From Marinibacterium profundimaris (GTDB lineage Bacteria > Pseudomonadota > Alphaproteobacteria > Rhodobacterales > Rhodobacteraceae), in the NCBI RefSeq assembly GCF_002210095.1, contig NZ_AQQR01000002.1, positions 248,001 through 312,000 of the forward strand: a DNA stretch of 64,000 bases, read 5' to 3'. The first letter of the stretch is position 1, and every line of letters begins with the position of its first letter. Both the position numbers and the translations under genes were made by a program. This document shows positions 61,438-64,000 of this stretch, piece after piece. The notes below the pieces were generated by a model. The model searched no databases, had not been told where the DNA came from, and worked only from the letters and a program-made list of their open reading frames with translations.

Positions 61438-61992
61438 ATGGCCGACGGAGCGCCTCAGGACATCGGGCCGGACAAGAGCCTGCTGCTGGTCGACGACGAC
61501 GAACCCTTCCTGCGGCGCATGGCCAAGGCGATGGAGAAGCGCGGGTTCGAGATAGAGACCGCCGGATCGGTCGCCGCCGGACGTGCCATCGCCACCGCCC
61601 GGCCGCCGGCCTTCGCCGTTGTCGACCTGCGGCTTGAAGACGGCAACGGGCTCGACGTGGTCGAGGTGCTGCGCGAGAAACGGCCCGATTGCCGTGTCGT
61701 CGTGCTGACCGGCTACGGCGCTATCGCGACGGCGGTGGCCGCGGTCAAGATCGGCGCGACGGATTACCTGTCCAAGCCCGCCGACGCGACCGACATCACC
61801 AACGCGCTGCTGGCCACCAACGACGAACTGCCGCCGCCGCCGGAAAACCCGATGAGCGCGGACCGCGTGCGCTGGGAACATATCCAGAGGGTCTACGAGC
61901 TGTGCGATCGCAACGTGTCCGAGACGGCGCGGCGGCTCAACATGCACCGCCGGACGCTGCAGCGGATCCTGGCGAAACGCTCTCCGCGCTAG
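61438..61992 (+). CDS. regA: Response regulator RegA/PrrA/ActR
   Basis: 184 residues. Receiver with D19-D20-D21 and the phospho-acceptor Asp63 (FAVVDLRLEDGNG), the same position as in R. capsulatus RegA; Lys in YLSKPADATD. After a proline linker (LPPPPENP) a Fis-type helix-turn-helix (YELCDRNVSETARRLNMHRRTLQRILAKRSPR) binds DNA. Global redox regulator paired with RegB. ATG with GGAG upstream. Confidence 0.97.
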   Translation: MADGAPQDIGPDKSLLLVDDDEPFLRRMAKAMEKRGFEIETAGSVAAGRAIATARPPAFAVVDLRLEDGNGLDVVEVLREKRPDCRVVVLTGYGAIATAVAAVKIGATDYLSKPADATDITNALLATNDELPPPPENPMSADRVRWEHIQRVYELCDRNVSETARRLNMHRRTLQRILAKRSPR

Positions 61993-62321
61993 GGGCGGGC
62001 AGGTCCCGGCATGTAATCGGGATGCAGTTGCAGCATTCCGCGGAGGGTCGAGAATCAGGGACGTTTGGCTCAATTCTCTTGCTTTTCGCGGGATGTCGCG
62101 AATTTTCGATGTCCTGTGAGGAATTTTCACGGGACGCATAAGCCCCTGATGCCGCGCTGCAAAAGATCGCGGATCGACCGCACGGGTCGCTCTGGCGTGG
62201 CCGGATCGGGGCGAAAACGGGCCGCCTTAAGGGGCCATTCATTCCGTCACCTCCATACTTTTCCCACGACGCATCGGGCGCGGGTCCTCTCCCCGCGCTT
62301 TTGGAAAACTGGAGGTAAGCC
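61993..62321 (+). promoter_or_regulatory. Structured leader upstream of a small periplasmic gene
   Basis: 329 bp without a gene. Near the 3' end a 7-bp G+C hairpin (GCGCGGG 62278-62284, CCCGCGC 62292-62298) is followed by TTTT, an intrinsic-terminator shape, 19 bp before the ATG at 62322. Upstream, ACCTCCA (62249-62255) is a perfect complement of the ribosome-binding site TGGAGGT (62310-62316). This could be an attenuator or ribosome-site switch, or the hairpin may simply end the senC-regA transcript. Confidence 0.4.
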
Positions 62322-62624
62322 ATGTACAAGCGTAGTCTCGCCATGGCCGTCGTGTTCGGGGTTGCCGCCCTTGCACCGCCGGTCCTGGCCCAAAACCCGC
62401 GCTGTCTGCCGCGCGACGTTCTCGTGCAGACGCTGGAAACCAAATACTCGGAATCGCTTACCGGCGGCGGGCTGCAAAGCGCCCAGCGACTGGTCGAGGT
62501 CTGGAGTTCGCAAAACGGAAGCTTCACGGTCTTCGTGACCCGGGCCGACGGCTTTGCCTGCATCATGGCCACCGGCCAGGGATGGCAGACATCGGAGGTC
62601 TCCGCAGAGGGTATCGCGGGGTGA
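62322..62624 (+). CDS. Small secreted hypothetical protein
   Basis: 100 residues. A clear signal peptide (SLAMAVVFGVAALAPPVLAQ) gives a mature protein of about 80 residues with two cysteines (RCLPRD and FACIMATGQ), which could form one disulfide. The pattern DVLVQTLETKYSESLTGGGLQSAQRLVEVWSSQNGSFTVFVTRADGFACIMATGQGW is familiar in Rhodobacterales but has no function known to me. It has an excellent ribosome-binding site (TGGAGGT) and may be controlled by the leader upstream. Confidence 0.8.
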   Translation: MYKRSLAMAVVFGVAALAPPVLAQNPRCLPRDVLVQTLETKYSESLTGGGLQSAQRLVEVWSSQNGSFTVFVTRADGFACIMATGQGWQTSEVSAEGIAG

Positions 62625-62674
62625 CCCGCCTGCCCACCGGCCCAGGGGAGGGGCCGGCGATCGGGGTCAGCGGA

Positions 62675-63268
62675 TCACAGCCGGGCCATCAGCGCCGCGT
62701 GGCGCTGGGTGAAATCGGCGCGCACCGAGACCGGCGGCCGCAGCACGATATCCAGGCCGTCCATCAGCTCGGGCGCCGGCCGGCCAAAGAAGCGCGACGC
62801 CTCGGCCTCCGAGAACCCGGCGATCTGCGTGGCTTCCATCCAGGCCGACACCTTGTCCGCCTTCTTGATCTGTTGCTTGACCCGCACCGGGATCGCCGCC
62901 GGCAGGCCGAACCGGATGCGGATCGCCGCCGCAAGCCGGTCGTCCAGCGCCCCGTATTCCGGGCCCACCGCCGCCTTCACCGGCGAAATCATGTCGCCGA
63001 TCACGTATTCCGGCGCATCGTGCAGCAGGGCCGCAAGTCGCCATTTCACGGGCGCCCCCGGGATCATGCGGGTAAAGATCTCTTCCACCAGCATGGAATG
63101 TTCTGCCACGGAATAGGCGTAGTCGCCCGCCGTCTGTCCATTCCACCGCGCCACGAAGGCCAGCCCGTGGGCGATATCCTCGATCTCGATATCCACCGGC
63201 GTCGGATCGAGCAGATCCAGGCGGCGGCCGGAGAGCATTCTTTGCCAGGCGCGGGTTTGTTTGGGCAT
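62675..63268 (-). CDS. HD-domain phosphohydrolase, YfbR-like
   Basis: 197 residues from the ATG at 63268 (a GTG one codon upstream is possible). The HD-domain metal ligands are YSVAEHSMLVEEI, LAALLHDAPEYVIGDMISPVK (HD pair) and a later KKADKVSAWMEA. The spacing fits the YfbR/5'-deoxynucleotidase group, which removes phosphate from deoxynucleoside monophosphates. The N-terminal GRRLDLLDPTPVDIEIEDIAHGLAFVARWNGQT is typical for alphaproteobacterial members. Divergent from ahcY. Confidence 0.85.
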   Translation of the reverse strand: MPKQTRAWQRMLSGRRLDLLDPTPVDIEIEDIAHGLAFVARWNGQTAGDYAYSVAEHSMLVEEIFTRMIPGAPVKWRLAALLHDAPEYVIGDMISPVKAAVGPEYGALDDRLAAAIRIRFGLPAAIPVRVKQQIKKADKVSAWMEATQIAGFSEAEASRFFGRPAPELMDGLDIVLRPPVSVRADFTQRHAALMARL

Positions 63269-63271
63269 CAC

Positions 63272-64000
<729 letters not shown>

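Noticed and set aside
62675-63268. HD-domain gene as part of an anti-phage or cyclic-nucleotide system
   Set aside because: It is alone, has the YfbR-like layout, and its neighbours are regA and ahcY rather than any nucleotide cyclase or effector.

Overview
This window looks like a chromosomal segment around the replication origin of a Rhodobacterales (Roseobacter/Rhodobacter-type) alphaproteobacterium. The evidence is the high G+C content, the rho-mnmE-mnmG-rsmG-parA-parB block on one side and maf-aroE-coaE-dnaQ on the other, the regB/senC/regA/ahcY cluster, the tsaE-amgK-murU-addB-addA order, and a PAS-only DivL-like protein. I see no phage, insertion sequence, CRISPR, tRNA or rRNA. Almost every gene is core housekeeping.

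Layout. 1-2.5 kb: cell-envelope genes (a truncated L,D-transpeptidase, a CAP lipoprotein, a second L,D-transpeptidase) and a bacterial voltage-gated sodium channel. 2.5-12.9 kb: an rRNA methyltransferase, three tandem ABC exporter half-transporters, CCA-adding enzyme, CoA pyrophosphatase, Hsp33 (HslO) and a Nudix hydrolase. 13-15.1 kb: a receiver-SpoIIE phosphatase divergent from an Hpt protein. 15.2-23.7 kb: ilvA, argG, a DUF1810 protein, a GH19-like lysin, periplasmic msrA, a ribokinase-family kinase and mutS. 23.8-26.4 kb: a single-domain response regulator and a hybrid sensor kinase whose 3' ends overlap. 26.6-30.8 kb: grpE and hrcA, divergent from rph-rdgB-hemW. 30.9-38.3 kb: parB, parA, rsmG, mnmG, mnmE, rho and hemJ, all on the minus strand.

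38.27-38.72 kb is an A+T-rich, non-coding, divergent region with two perfect DnaA boxes, three near-matches, one perfect CtrA box and two GANTC sites. I read it as oriC. Two perfect parS sites sit inside rsmG and mnmG, 3.5-5.5 kb away. The genes flanking the origin are transcribed away from it.

38.7-48.6 kb: maf-aroE-coaE-dnaQ, secB, fxsA, Tim44-like, mltA, smr, an MFS transporter, hslU and hslV. 48.7-60.7 kb: a long same-strand series that reads, in transcription order, regB, divL-like, tsaE, amgK, murU, addB, addA, trxA. Most junctions from tsaE to addA are 4-8 bp overlaps. 60.7-64 kb: senC and regA (divergent from regB), a small periplasmic protein with a structured leader, an HD-domain protein, and the start of ahcY.

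The most interesting signal is regulatory. Perfect TTAA-N7-TTAA CtrA-type sites occur in the putative origin and just upstream of divL, and a one-mismatch site lies between the SpoIIE phosphatase and Hpt genes. Together with the kinase-less DivL this suggests that a CtrA phosphorelay touches both replication and its own input in this organism. Intergenic hairpins, a 24-bp palindrome between hslV and hslU, and a possible RNA switch upstream of the small periplasmic gene are further leads. No frankly novel multi-gene system is evident.
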